A DNA stretch of 64,000 nt, taken from positions 316,233 to 380,232 of the forward strand of contig NC_049994.1 in assembly GCF_000003815.2 (NCBI RefSeq), written 5' to 3'. The translations under genes were made by a program, and so were the position numbers. Positions 13,030 to 24,701 of the stretch are shown in pieces. Origin of the DNA: Branchiostoma floridae (lineage: Eukaryota; Chordata; Leptocardii; Amphioxiformes; Branchiostomatidae). The notes below the pieces were generated by a model, which ran no database searches, had not been told where the DNA came from, and worked only from the letters and a program-made list of their open reading frames with translations. How positions within the stretch are numbered: the stretch's first letter is position 1; each line of letters starts with the position of its first letter.

Positions 13030-13309
13030 TTCAGAAAAAAATTAAAATTGACTTGATTTCAAAATGGGCGTTTTGGGCTACATGATCCCGTCGTATCGTG
13101 AGAGCTTGATATCAATTTTGGTCAAGTTATATGAAATATTGATAATGTATGTCTCGGCATTGTTCGAATATATCAAAAGGACAACGAGGGTCTTTGTACA
13201 CAACCAAATGGGGAATGCCTACAGATACGGATATACGTTTGTAAGTGCATTGTAATAACTTTGTTATCTATGCTATGTGTTTTGCAAATACTTCACGTTT
13301 GCGACTGCA

Positions 13310-13425
13310 TTTGTGAGCAGCGACACCTATAGCTGCAGTACAAAGTGAACCAGTCAGTATTGCCCTGAGAAAGGTGAGAGAAGCTCATCGAAACATCGGG
13401 TGAATTTGGTTTTTTAGTGACTTGG
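13310..13425 (+). repeat. Dispersed element end with hammerhead-like core
   Basis: Contains GCGACACCTATAGCTGCAG followed by CCCTGAGAAAGG, a GGTGAG/CTCATC stem, CGAAAC and ATCGGG. The same order of words occurs near 19040 and 27760. It resembles the ribozyme-bearing ends of Penelope-like elements, with a core deviating from CUGANGA. Confidence 0.4.
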
Positions 13426-13429
13426 AAGT

Positions 13430-14150
13430 CTAAATTATTATTCAGAAACTATTTACATGGCATTACGAGAGTCCTCTGTACATGTAGTGAAGCTATGATA
13501 AATGGTAGGTTCACACTCGCCTCCGTGTTTTTTATAGCAGGTTTGACAAAACAGACATTGGGAAGGCAACGTTAACCTTTTTTGCTAGAAAAAGATCTAG
13601 CTACACGACAAAGCAACGACTGTTTTAGGTATGCCGCCAAGCTTCTGTCGTAAAGTTTTCGCACGACGAATGTGGAAGAACCCTTTCACGAACTGTGCTT
13701 TGATTTACTTTTAGCGAAAATGGCTACAAGTAAATTTGCTCGTGATCAGCAGTTTATTACAATTCTGCACACAAAAAAGTTTGACAATATCAGTGATAAA
13801 TCATGGAATACATACATACAGGGGGGGGGGGCATGGATTTTTTGCATGATAAACTGCTCAACTAGTTACGTGTTCTATCTGCATAGCGTGGCGTCACAGA
13901 CGTGGTGGCTTGCTTTGAAACGGACTGGAGCTAGTCAGTCGAAAAGTTGAGGAGTCCAATTTCTGCGTTGGAAGTAACATTTCTGTTCTGATCCAGAATG
14001 ACTTTTACTAAAACAGATGAACTTTCAAATTAATTCATGGATGATTTGTGGCATCATCTACAGCGCTTACTCTTATAACATCAATGCGAAATATAGAGCA
14101 ATCAATATGCTTTTTTCCTTCTGTTGTTATTGCATTCTCTTGACCATGTT
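13430..14150. other. Gene-free stretch downstream of copy A
   Basis: A homopolymer G run at about 13821 and short shadow frames only. This is presumably the 3' flank or UTR of the gene ending at 14154. Confidence 0.4.
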
Positions 14151-14153
14151 GGA

Positions 14154-17100
14154 CTATGGCCTGGGCATGATGTGGACATCAGCGCACTCATAGAACATGG
14201 CGGGAGCCTGGGGGTTCTTGGTGACGTACACAGCCTGGAGGGTCGCCATGCCATGTCTGCGGACACAAAGATTTTCCCTTTCAGTTTCAAGGAGTTCCTT
14301 GTTTCTTAATCCCAATGTAAGGCCACAGCAAGTAAAGTTTATGGATGACATCAGCGCGCGCATTAATTTTCGCCTGATTTCAGAAAAAAACAAGGATGTT
14401 TATCTTCTGCAGGAATGGTCAACATGACGTTAAAGCACCAAAATGGGCAAATATATTGTGTTGTAGCCTAATAATTGTACTTGTAGAAGTGACACTTGCG
14501 AGGTACCCAGGACTGTAGTTGTAGAAAACTTGTTGGATAGTTGTAAAAGTGACACCAATATGGAAGCCATGAGTGTGGTTACCAACTTTGTTTGTGATGC
14601 CACACTAGTGTCACTTTTACCACACCATTACATGTCTTAGATACAGGGATGGGTGCCTTGTTGGCTCTGATACCATGTTTTGTCCCTTTAATTCTTTTTA
14701 CAACAGCCATCACAACGTTATGGTGCCTATTTTTGAAACTGCAGTCATCTTTTTTTTTTCACCCATCTTGTTTTTTTTTTCGCCCTATCGCACTATTTTT
14801 GCAGTCTACAGACGATGTCATCCATACAATTTACTTGCTGTGGCCTAACACCAGTTCTAATTTCCAAGCAGATCCTATTGTGTCATAAGATAGTATCAAA
14901 GCTGGCCAAGGAGTATAGCCGGCCAAGGGGAGTCAAACGGGCGTATGCACACTCCTAGGTCGGCTTCACTCCTCTGATAGCTTTTGGTACTATCTTATGA
15001 TACCGTAGGCTCTGCTTGGAGATTACACTAGGTCACCTTAATCCGTGGGATCTCCTATATCCGTTGTCAGTTTCAAAAGTAGGTTATGTTAATTGTAGGG
15101 ATAACGAGTCGATGGGACATAGTTTCAAACTTATGGTATAAGAGCTGATATAGGTTACTCCAGTATTTGAAAATTCTGCAGTTTGACATAAAAACGGACA
15201 AATGTAACCCATCGATGCGCGCGCGGATGTCATTCATACATGTATATATAATCAAACCAACATGTTTAATGGTAGTAAGGCTAGAGAACGTTAACGTCGG
15301 ATTTAGCTTTAACATCACTTAATCTGAATTTAACGTTAACGTCATAACTTAGTCTCCATGTAGACCCCAAAGGTAGAATTTACAAGAAGCATAGTCTACA
15401 AAGGGCACTTTAGAATACGAACCGAATATATGGAAAAAAATGTAGCCTCTACCAGGCTCCCCAGGTGGCTGGAAAATGCATATGGTAGAAAGTAAGTGGC
15501 TAAACTGTCAGAAAACACACCAGAGGGGTTGGTTGGCTAAGGTCGCAAACTGTACTCCTCAGCCAGCCAACTCCTCTGACGTGTTTTCTGTCTTTTTGGC
15601 GACTTTCTATCTACTATTTTTCCAGCGACCTGAGGAGCCTGGGAGAGGCTAGAAAACAAGGCACATCGAGTAGATGATTGAGGATAGGGATTGTCCATTA
15701 CTCACCCCATGGGATGTGGGACAGTGATGTTGGTGGAGTAGAGAGTCAGGGACGGTTCACCCATGTCTTTGATCATGGCCAACTGTTTAAACTCCCCCTC
15801 TTCCCCCTCCCGCATGTTGATGGTGAACATTCCCTGTTAGAAAAAGAGTGTAAGAGATCGGTTTGCATACAATCCACTGTCATAAACTGTTAGATACGTA
15901 ACCTATGCTAAATGAAGTGACTGAGGTGTATTTTGTTCATTCGTATTGAATTGAGTACAGCTGATTTTAGCAGGCTTGATACCACATGCAAATTTTTCTA
16001 TAGATTTAAAAACTGTCATGTTACAAAAATACATGTAGGCAGATACATAAAATATCGCAATAGAAGGGAAAATACTGTCACGTGTAGCCCCGCGTGATTG
16101 TATGAAGATTCACGTTTGTTATTCTGTATCGTTTTAGTTGAATTCTAAAATTTATCATACATTCCTATGTTGTAGCTTGTGTTGACCATTTGTCAACCAT
16201 TGTGTTTTTGTAGTGTGACGTAATCTCCAAGCAGGTCCTACGGTAGCATAAGATAGTATCAAATGCTAGCAGAGGAGTGAAGCCGGTCTAGAAGCCTTTG
16301 GCCGGCTATACTCCTTAGCCATCTTTGATACTATCTTATGGCCCCGTAGGGTCTGCGTGGAGACTAGTGTCACCAAATGTTCTATACTCCTGATGTCACC
16401 TGTGATTGTAACTAAGTGATACTGTACGTGGGAGCTACTAAGTCTAAGTCTTGTTGTTTTAGTTGACTTATAAACTTATTTGATTACTTCTAAGTTTGTA
16501 TACCAGCTACACGTCACTTTGTTATTTGATTTCTTGTTTTTTTTTTATTTCATGTCGTTATCATTATCTCTTGACTTTGTTATTCAGCGTTTTGTAGCCA
16601 TGTATGTGTGTCCTTATTCTGTTTGTGTACATGAGGAGCAGACCTCGATAAGCAGGGTCTGCTTTCCGTCTCATTGTGAATAAAAAGTAAGATAGAAAGT
16701 CTAAGTCTAAGTAAGATACTGTACCGGTGAAGAGGAGGTCCAGTGATCCAGGTTCTTCTGAAGGGTGACAGTGAAGTTCTCCCCTGCCCTGGGAACGGGA
16801 ACATCAGGGGCTATAAACAAGAGTTGCTGATCCAACTTAATTTTAACGATATGTCTGTTACAACGCTCTATACGAATGTGTGCAAATATGAAATGTATCA
16901 ATTGCCTATATGCATATAAACATTACATGTATACATATACAACTATACATTGCACAAGCACGTGCACATGTATGTGGNNNNNNNNNNNNNNNNNNNNNNN
17001 NNNNNNNNNNNNNNNNNNNNNNNNNNNNNNNNNNNNNNNNNNNNNNNNNNNNNNNNNNNNNNNNNNNNNNNNNNNNNATATAGGTGACCCCAATAGTTGA

Positions 17101-20100
17101 AAATATTTCATTTTGATATAACAACGGATATAGGTTACCCATTGATGCGCTCGCGGATGTCATCCATGCATGTATGTATACTCAAACCAACATGTTCAAT
17201 TGCAGTGAGGCATTAACATTAACATATCGTTGGATTTGACTTAAGCATCACTAAATCTGAATTTCACGTTACTAAATCGTAACTCAGCCCCAACGTGGAG
17301 GCCTAAGTTAGAACTTACAAGAAGCATAATCTACAAAGGGCACTTTAGAATACGAACCGAATTTATGGAAAAAATGTAGCCTCTACCAGGCTCCCCAGGT
17401 GGCTTGAAAATGCATATGGTAGAAAGTAAGTGGCTAAACTGTCAGAAAACACACCAGAGGGGTTGGTTGGCTAAGGTCGCAAACTGTACTCCTCAGCCAG
17501 CTAACTCCTCTGACGTGTTTACTGTCTTTTTGGCCACTTTCTATCTACTATTTTTCCAGCGACCTTGGGTGCCTGAGAGAGGCTAGAAAACATGGCACAT
17601 TGAGCAGATGATTGAGGTAAGGGAATGTCCATTGCTCACCCCATGGGATGTGGGACAGTGATGTTGGTGGAGTAGAGAGTCAGGGACGGTTCACCCATGT
17701 CTTTGATCATCGCCAACTGCTTAAACTCCCCCTCTTCCCCCTCCCGCATGTTGATGGTGAACATTCCCTGTCAGAAAAAGAGTGTTAAAGATCGGTTTGC
17801 ATACAATCCATTGATAAATATGAATTAAATGCAACTGATTTTAGAAGACTGCATATTTGACTGAAGATTTGAAACTGTCATATAAAAAAAAATACATGTT
17901 GAAAGATACATAAAAGATTGCAATAGTAGAAAAGATACTGTCACTTATAGCCCCGCCTGATTGTATATAGTACTAAAGATTCACTAAATATGTTATCTTG
18001 TATTGTTTATATATAGTCAGACGAATTCTAAATTCTATCATTTATTTCTAGGTTGTAGTTTGTGTTATCATTTGACAGCCATTATGCTTTTGTATTGTGA
18101 CGTAGTCTCCAAGCAGATCCCACGGTAGCACGAGATACTAGTAGTATCAAATGCTGGCAGAGGAGTGAAGTCGGTCTATATTCCTTTGCCATCTTTGATA
18201 CTATCTTATGGCCCCGTAGGGTCTGCGTGGAGACTAGTGTGACGAAATTTTCTATACTCCTGATGTCGCCTATGATTGTAAATAAGTGATATTGTAAGCT
18301 ACTTGGGAGCTACTAAATCTAAGTCTAAGTAAGATACTGTACCGGTGAAGAGGAGGTCCAGTGATCCAGGTTCTTCTGGAGGGTCACCGTGAAGTTCTCC
18401 CCTGCCCTGGGGAAGGGGAACATCAGGGGCTATAAACAAGAGTTGCTGATCCAACTTAAATTTAACGATATGTCTGTTACAATGCTCTTCATTAATGTGT
18501 GCAAATATGAAATGTATCATGTGCCTATATGCATATAAACATTATATGTATACATGTATGTGTGTTTGCGTGTGCATATGTATTTATTTACACATTGTGT
18601 ATGTGCATATGTGTGTATGTGTCTGTGTCTGTGTCTTTGTGTGCGTCTGTGTTTACATATGTGTATGTGTGTGTGTGTGAGTCTGTGTGTGCGTATGTGT
18701 GTGTGTGTACGTCTGTGTACGTGTACGTCCCGGCAGTCTTTCAATGGGTGTTTGTATGCGAACTTTCAAACCAAGAAAGCTTAGGTTAAGTCTAGGGTAA
18801 GCGTAATATGATTCTAATGAGTCCTTCTTATTTTTACTAATTCAAATATGATTTAGTTAACACTACGGTCTTACATGAGAGCGATGCCGGTATGAGGCAT
18901 CGGCATCCTCCCGCCACACGGGCCGGTCACCAGGGCGCAGTCATCCGCTCCTGCAGGCAGGGGAACACAAACCGTAACGTTAACGGTCGTAAAAAGTTCC
19001 ATCACCTAGGTAAGTCTTTAAATAACCGCATATATGAAAGCAGTGACACCTATAGCTAGAGCTGCAGTGCAAGGTGAACCAATCAACTTTGCCCTGTCCT
19101 GAGGAGGGTTACGCATTGCATGAGGACCATCCTATTTCTACCGGGGCCCCTTCCACTCGCTACCCTAAGAACAATCATTTTATAGGATAGTGAGCGTAAT
19201 GAGCCCCGGTAGAAATAGAATGGTATATATAGCCTCCGTAGCAGGCACTCTGAGGCTTTTTTTTTCGGCTCATAAGCCAGAGTGCCTGCTACGGAAGCAA
19301 ATGGTACCCAGGCTAGGTTACGAGGGTCATCGAAATTTCGGTACTCACAGACGGTTACGGAAAAAAAATTCAATGGGTTACCGAAAAGCTCGCTGTTCAA
19401 AGATAATGAATGATGTTAGTAATATCTGATAAGTGAAGGGTCCTGAATGTGTAACCGGGGCTTTACCGCGACGCCCCTGAACAATACATGATTTATTTTT
19501 AGCGCCACTTTGATCAGCTACCACGTGTTTACTGTAACCAGTAAAGTTTGTTTTCACAGTAAACAAAGTGCCTGGCATCGGACTGTACCAGACTGTACCC
19601 TACCTAACGTCATCTGACCCAGTTTCAAGACACCTCGTGATGACCTCGTGCGCAGGTTACTACCATATAGCCTCCGTAGCAGGCTCTCTGATGCTTTTTC
19701 CAGCTCACAATACACTTTTGCGTGGCATTTCTTTTTGTACTGGGGCCCCTGATCGCAGGCTGCCCTGATTCAGGGGGCAAAAGTGTATTTTGAGCCGAAG
19801 AAAGCCCCCAGAGAGCCTGCTACGGAGGCTCACTACCGTACCAGACAAACAACCTCGCTATGCACACACTTGTTATGTAACGTTTAGAGAGCGGAAAAAA
19901 CAATGGGGATCTCATGCATTATACCGTCTGTTTTGAACAGATAGCACAAATAAAATCCATTGAAGACTTATAAGTATTTGTTCCCGAAGATTGCTCATTG
20001 GTGAACAATAGACCGATAAAATGACAGAAAAGGAAGATTGAACATGTGGGAAAGGGGGCGTGGCCTTCAATTGTAAATGGCCGTTGTTTTGTGTTTCAAG

Positions 20101-20631
20101 CTCTAACCCAAGGGCGTGTACTAATATGTTTCATGAATTCATTTAGTTCTCCTCTTTAGTACAGCGTTTCAGTGCCCATTTGAGTAACAAGGATGTTGTA
20201 TGACATATAACGTGCTCGAGACACCTCCTAGATCACGGGATCCCGTTTTCATAATCACGTCCCTTCCGAAAGCAGCTCCAACCAGTTCGCCTTTCGCGTC
20301 ATTCGACCCGGGGTCGCCAACTTACAACCAGCGAGTCGGAACCACGAAATCAACTGTGAGACTGCTACCAGTTGAGCCACAGGGACACCACATGTTTCAA
20401 AGCAAAGTTACAATTTTCGTAACAATTCGTAATTCAAACGTTGCGTAATAATTTTCCTGCATTTCCTTGAGCCAAGAAGTTCTGTCGTTTCTTAATATAT
20501 TCTTCAACGAAGATACTTTTCTCACCTGCTTTGTTTATTCCCATCATGGACCCCCTCTGAGGAGGGCTGATCATGCACATGTGGGCCCAGGTACCGGCCA
20601 GGCACATCAGGAACACCGCCACAGTCTTCAT
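14154..20631 (-). CDS. Secreted LPMO-like (X325/BIM1-like) protein, copy A
   Basis: Five exon types join in phase: 20526-20631, 18875-18950, 18343-18406, 17640-17767 and 14154-14256. They give 158 residues. A hydrophobic signal (MKTVAVFLMCLAGTWA) ends so that the mature chain begins His-Met-Cys. Then come PPQRGSM, a DDC.LVTGPCGG segment, a TVTLQKNLDHW strand, a GEPSLTLYSTNITVPHPMG segment, GHGMATLQ and the closing FYECADVHI. Cysteines 19, 40, 47 and 149 could form two disulfides. His17 (mature His1) with His126 or His122 could form a copper histidine brace, as in lytic polysaccharide monooxygenases and fungal X325/BIM1 copper proteins, which share the PCGG and YxCAD pattern. That family link is from memory and unproven. 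Exons 3 and 4 occur twice (see 15706-16788). Confidence 0.8.
14859..15026. mobile_element. Fold-back MITE, family 2
   Basis: Inverted ends built on TTTCCAAGCAGA and TCTGCTTGGAGA, with inner arms AAGATAGTATCAAA and TTTTGGTACTATCTTA. It sits in intron 4 or the duplicated region of gene A. Related copies lie at 16214-16373 and 18096-18244. Confidence 0.75.
15444..15650. mobile_element. Fold-back MITE, family 1
   Basis: Near-perfect inverted repeat beginning AGCCTCTACCAGGCTCC and ending GGAGCCTGGGAGAGGCT. The centre is GTCGCAAACTGTACTCC, and the inner arms are AGGGGTTGGTTGGCT and AGCCAGCCAACTCCTCT. Confidence 0.85.
15706..15833 (-). CDS. Second copy of exon 4 of gene A
   Basis: A 128-base exon with the same protein sequence as 17640-17767 and the same phases (0 in, 2 out). 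Its AG acceptor and GTGAGT donor are intact. It lies between the second exon-3 copy and exon 5. It could be an alternative exon or the product of a tandem or assembly duplication. Splicing all four copies in series would break the fold. Confidence 0.8.
16214..16373. mobile_element. Fold-back MITE, family 2
   Basis: Ends TGACGTAATCTCCAAGCAGG and CTGCGTGGAGACTAGTGTCA are imperfect inverted repeats. The inner arms are AAGATAGTATCAAA and TTTGATACTATCTTA. Confidence 0.8.
16725..16788 (-). CDS. Second copy of exon 3 of gene A
   Basis: A 64-base exon reading AGENFTVTLQKNLDHWT and then SSSP, identical in protein to 18343-18406. Its acceptor lies inside a CCC-rich tract (CCCGTTCCCAG) and the donor is GTACAG. 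The homologous exons of copies B and C fix this acceptor because they share the leading split Gly codon. Confidence 0.8.
17378..17584. mobile_element. Fold-back MITE, family 1
   Basis: Duplicate of the element at 15444-15650, at the same place relative to exon 4. It was therefore copied with the surrounding segment and is not an independent insertion. Confidence 0.85.
18096..18244. mobile_element. Fold-back MITE, family 2, internally deleted
   Basis: Counterpart of 16214-16373 in the second half of the duplication, shortened in the loop between GTGAAGTCGGTC and TATTCCTTTGCC. Confidence 0.8.
18549..18732. repeat. TG-rich microsatellite
   Basis: Interrupted (TG)n with CTGTG and TATG words for about 180 bases in intron 2 of gene A. 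Frames in it are low-complexity artefacts. Confidence 0.9.
19036..19112 (+). repeat. Truncated copy of the hammerhead-like element end
   Basis: Shares GTGACACCTATAGCT..GCTGCAGTGCAA with 13310 and 27760 and has CCTGAGGAGGG, a standard CUGANGA core. It breaks off where an inverted-repeat element starts at about 19112. Confidence 0.35.
19112..19298. mobile_element. Two overlapping fold-back elements
   Basis: An outer inverted repeat pairs CCATCCTATTTCTACCGGGG (about 19127) with CCCCGGTAGAAATAGAATGG (about 19204). Adjacent, AGCCTCCGTAGCAGGCACTC at 19231 pairs with GAGTGCCTGCTACGGA at about 19280, around a T-rich loop. Confidence 0.75.
19669..19830. mobile_element. Fold-back MITE, family 3
   Basis: Terminal inverted repeats AGCCTCCGTAGCAGGCTCTC and GAGAGCCTGCTACGGAGGCT are complementary over their full length. 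An inner pair is AATACACTTTTG and CAAAAGTGTATT. It is the full-length relative of 19231-19298. The word ACTACC flanks both ends, offset by a few bases. Confidence 0.85.
20300..20388 (-). repeat. tRNA-like SINE head
   Basis: On the minus strand the sequence reads GTGGCTCAACTGGTAGCAG, resembling a Pol III A box, followed about 50 bases on by CCCGGGTCGAATGACG, a weak B box. No tRNA cloverleaf with a paired acceptor stem can be drawn, so it is read as SINE and not as a tRNA gene. Confidence 0.4.
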
Positions 20632-20635
20632 GGTT

Positions 20636-21000
20636 GGCTGGCGAGGTGGGAGCTAAGGAGAAAAGGTGTGTACACGTCGCTGTCTGCAGGACAAGTGATC
20701 AGACTTTACTCGTACTGTGTGTGTCCCGTGACGATCCCACCGGACCACGGTACAAAGTTGTGTTGGTAGGCGAGGTGGAGGCTCCAGTGAAAAGGTGTTA
20801 GTTAACACGTCGGGGGCTCAGACTTTACTCATACTGTGTGTCCCGTGACGATCACACCGGACCGTCAAGGTCAGTGAAGTTGTGTTGGTAGGCGAGATAG
20901 GATTTCCAGTGGTAGTGAAAAGGTGTTTGTTAACACGTCGATGCTTACTCGTACGTACTGTGTGTACATGTTCCGTGACGTGACGCTCACACCAGACTAA
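20636..21000. repeat. Three tandem ~115-bp repeats just upstream of gene A exon 1
   Basis: Units share GTGTTGGTAGGCGAG, AAAAGGTGTT..TTAACACGTCG, ACTTTACTCGTACTGTGTGT and CCGTGACGATC.CACCGGACC. The first unit abuts the ATG at 20631. They occupy the expected promoter or leader of gene A and may carry its regulatory sites or a 5' UTR with an AG acceptor (CTCCTTAG, about 20653). Confidence 0.65.
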
Positions 21001-24000
21001 CATACAATGACCGGCAATGGTGCACTCTCACTGTATTTGTGTCACGCTTGCGTCACTGCGGGGTTCGAAAGATACTCAACGAATTTCAGAGATAAAGAAC
21101 GATTTTTTTTGTATTTTGTCCTCTTTCAAGTCATACTTATACACGTATTATGCAATACCTGAATAATAACAAATCTGAGAAAATAACAATATAGTTACAC
21201 AGTAAACGAACCCCGCAGTGACGCAAGCTTGACGCAAGTCCAGTGAGAATATTAAGGCATGGCTGTGGCATGACTGTAGGGATTTTGGCCCAGACATTAG
21301 AGGTCCTGGGTACGAATCTCCGGACATACCCAATTGAAGTTAACACGCCTTTCCTCACCTTCAAAAATGAGTACCTTGCTACGGATAGGGATGTTCTGTA
21401 GATATATAGGATATCCTATCCAAGGCCAGTGCTTGAGGAGAGTCACACATCAAGTACTTTAAAGTACCAACCAAACGTACGGAAAAGAGTAGTAGTCCTT
21501 CTAAAAAGTTGATCAAATATATTTGTCAGGATATGCAGCTTGTACAAACCTGGTAAGTTACGCCATGAGACGAATAGCGATTTTCTACATTCAACCGTTT
21601 TGTCATGAAAAAGTGATTGTTTACATTCAATTTGGATGTTATCCATAAAATATGCTTGCTGTCGGTTAGTGGTGATTCCAAAGGTGACGACTGACCTCGG
21701 GTGACCTCAAACATATCTCAAACCTTTAAGCTTTTTACATAACATATGACCTGCTGCTATAGATATCATTATAGGTACTGTATACGCCATTATAAACCAT
21801 CTATACGTAATAGTTAATATGTTCTCAGAATATTGTTATTGATTGCTATTCTGTACATATGAAGTTCCAGTTGTATTGTCTCCGTCCAATTTTATTTGTA
21901 TTTTCCACAGGTTAGCTGGGCAGCTCTGGCTGTCCGCGCTGGACAGACGAAGAAATAAATGAAATCCATCGTAGTAATGTACAAGGTCTCCCCTCCTGTG
22001 GCGTCACCAAAAAGTTTTCGAGTTCTACTGCCAGCTCCCTATCGAGGCTACTGAACAATGATTTATTTTCAGCGTTCTCTAGTTAGGAGTATGTGTTACA
22101 TCTTTTTCACAATAAACAACTACATAGAATCTGATTTAAGAAGACGATAAACACGGTGGTCAAATACGGGCTCCAAATCTCCCATGTCTAGCCGAATTCG
22201 AACCTGCTTCCACAATGTTCCATCTGACGTAATTCGAACCGAACCCGTGTTCTATTTGGGGTCATCTGCGGTCGTTGCCGGTAAATAATATTAAAACACT
22301 GCTGGCTAGCCTTTTTTGCCAAACCGCATTGAATTAGCCAGAAAAGATAGTTTTTTACCAATATAAACAATTTTCTGGACAGTACACCCATGCTATCACT
22401 TTGTTTCGGACATGTAACATGTAACGAAGCTACTGACGTTTGTGTTGTTGACCTTGAATATCATAAGTGTTGTTTACACCGGTATCAATTACACCCTCCT
22501 GCTCTCCGCGCGGCATGACATGCGTGCAAACATCGTTTAAGATCGCGACCAAGAGTCCAAATTAACTCATTGACGGCTCAAAATGACCGCAACGATTTTC
22601 CCGAGATTTCTGTTTTTGGGATTTTTAAAAAATGCCTTCGATTTTGAATTATTGGTAATTAAGTGCGAAAAATGTCATTTTTACGCATATTTTTGACTGT
22701 AACTTTGCTTAAGATTAAAAATTAAAGAATCCCAAAAACAAAAAGTTTTATTTACCTCTCAGACGACGAAAAATATAAAAATCGAGAATTTGCCATGGCA
22801 CTTGCGGCCCATCTTATCAAGAGTATGGTCAAATTGAAGGCCTTCCTTGAAACAGAAAATAATGGTATTTGGAAGCAAAATCGAAACAAAACAACTATCT
22901 CAATTAAAACGGGAAGATTCAAACTATCTAGAATTGCGAATTTAATCCTATTTTGAATACATTTTCCTTGTCATAACATTTTGTTTATTTTGAAATATTC
23001 TACGGTTAGCAAATAGTCGGCCTCTTGTAACCCGATACTCTGTCGAACTCGCATAGCAACGGGAAAGAATACCCTAGCAACCGACCGCCGTGAAAGCATA
23101 TTACGTAACGCAAATCATGTCTTTTTTGTCACATAAACGCAACCTTTAAGCATGCTTTTCGGTGTGCTTAAAGAATGCTTCTCGTGCACTGCCGCCTCAC
23201 CTTGGACTGTACCCCACCTACCGTCAGCTGACAACGTGGCGATATCGCGCCCAGGTTACTACAGTATCAGGTGACCACAGTATCACAAACTACCTCGCTA
23301 TGCACACAACTGTTACATAACGTTCGAGGAGCGGGAAAATAACAATGCCGCTTTCATGCTTCAGTCGTTTTGTACAGAAAGCAAAATTCACTGACGAATA
23401 GTAATAATCAGTTATTGTATTAGATTGACTAACTAACTAATTAGATTGAGATAATTGATAAGACTAACATGCTGTGACGAAATGGTGATTATATCTGGTA
23501 ACCTTACACATGTTTTAAATGCTTTGCTGAACGTTTACCTTTCATTTTCAAATGGTCGTTCTCTGAAGATACCATGACAGTCGCTGCAGACGCTATGATA
23601 GGCATTTATACGTGACAGTTTTAAGATATGCTTAGAATATTTTTCTTCTCATTCTGTACATTTTTTGTAAATTTCATTTGTCTCGTCGTTGTCAGTAGGG
23701 CTAACAGTAACTGGTAGTTTGGCAGCCCTGGCTGTGTATGGTGAACAGCCAAACTAATTAATCAAACCAGATCACAGATCTACGATTAGTAGTATTTGCT
23801 ATCATAAATAAATACTGGTAGACAGTTTGGACAGACTGGTTTTTCAATCATATAATTCAACTCTTTAGATACATAGAAAGCGGCAATGTGCACAGTAAAT
23901 CTTGGAGACGTCGCATGACGTTTTCTTTAAAATACGGACTATGCCATACATCTAATTAAAAAAATAATGGTATTTACTATGTCAACTAATATCTATAAAG

Positions 24001-24700
24001 GCAGATGCAATGGTAGTCCCATTTATTTTTCTAAACCTTAGCTGCAGTGAGTTGCTATCAATTGTGTTATCTATGGAGCCCATACCTCTCTTTCCACGAC
24101 CTAGCCCTTTTACCTCCCCAACCGAAGTCAGGTACCCATTTTTACAACATAGCTGTCCCATTACCACACTCACAACATCGGTGACATGTCAGGGGATTCA
24201 AACCTGGGACCGTTGGAATCTGGGCCAGACAGACTAACCATTCATCCAACGGAACCCCACGGATATCTACATAGATGATAATATATAAACACACCTTAAG
24301 TGTAAGTTGCTATTTTACCAATGGAAATGTAAGACTATAACAGTGATCTCCTTTTTTTTAAATCAATCGAGTGTATTCTTCCAGCATCGCTATCTCGACA
24401 ATATTCATAGTCAATAACATGAATTTGTTGACTTTGCAAACTCGCCCAAAGAAGTTTCATTATTGAAAGGTTGCTAACACTTTACTAAAATTGCAAACAC
24501 TGACACTTTCATGCTAAGACACTTCAGGCAGTAGAAATGAAATTGTAATACTCTCTTAAGAAGAAGATTGACTCCCTACAATATAAACAAGGTTGTATCA
24601 GTCTTAGAGATATTTAGATTGTGATGAAAGTAGAACGTAAAAAGGCGACGTCTGCATCAAAAGGAAACGACTGTTCACCAGAACGAAGCGTCTCTATCCT
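21000..24700. other. Gene-free spacer between copies A and B
   Basis: AT-rich sequence with only short shadow frames. A CACTGCGGGGTTCG word occurs near 21055 and, inverted, near 21210, and again near 39488. From about 23200 it is the left part of a segmental duplication shared with about 45150 onward. Confidence 0.5.
24180..24258 (-). repeat. tRNA-derived SINE head
   Basis: The minus strand reads GGATGAATGGTTAGTCTG (A-box-like) and then CCCAGGTTTGAATCCCC (B box). The acceptor arms do not pair, which favours a SINE over a tRNA gene. The diverged partner in the duplication is 46146-46213. Confidence 0.5.
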
Positions 24701-24701
24701 C

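Larger units (their letters stand above)
15145..18545. repeat. Direct duplication of ~1.5-1.8 kb inside gene A, split by a gap
   Basis: 15145-16930 and 17078-18545 match in order: a GATGCGC.CGCGGATGTCAT segment, a family 1 MITE, exon 4, a family 2 MITE and exon 3, ending in the same ATGCATATAAACATTA stretch. The 100-N gap lies exactly at the junction. The copies differ by indels and substitutions. They may be true tandem duplicates or two haplotypes placed side by side by the assembler. Confidence 0.85.

Noticed and set aside
13672-13950. 92-codon plus-strand frame
   Set aside because: Crosses a poly-G run and has no recognisable features.
18343-18406. Apparent frameshift between the two exon-3 copies (one extra C)
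   Set aside because: The extra base lies upstream of the acceptor fixed by copies B and C, so both exons are intact.
18517-18789. Frames of 73-86 codons rich in Cys, Val and Tyr or His and Thr
   Set aside because: Translation of a TG microsatellite.
24180-24258. tRNA gene on the minus strand
   Set aside because: A and B boxes are recognisable, but the acceptor stem does not pair and a diverged copy exists, so it is a SINE head.
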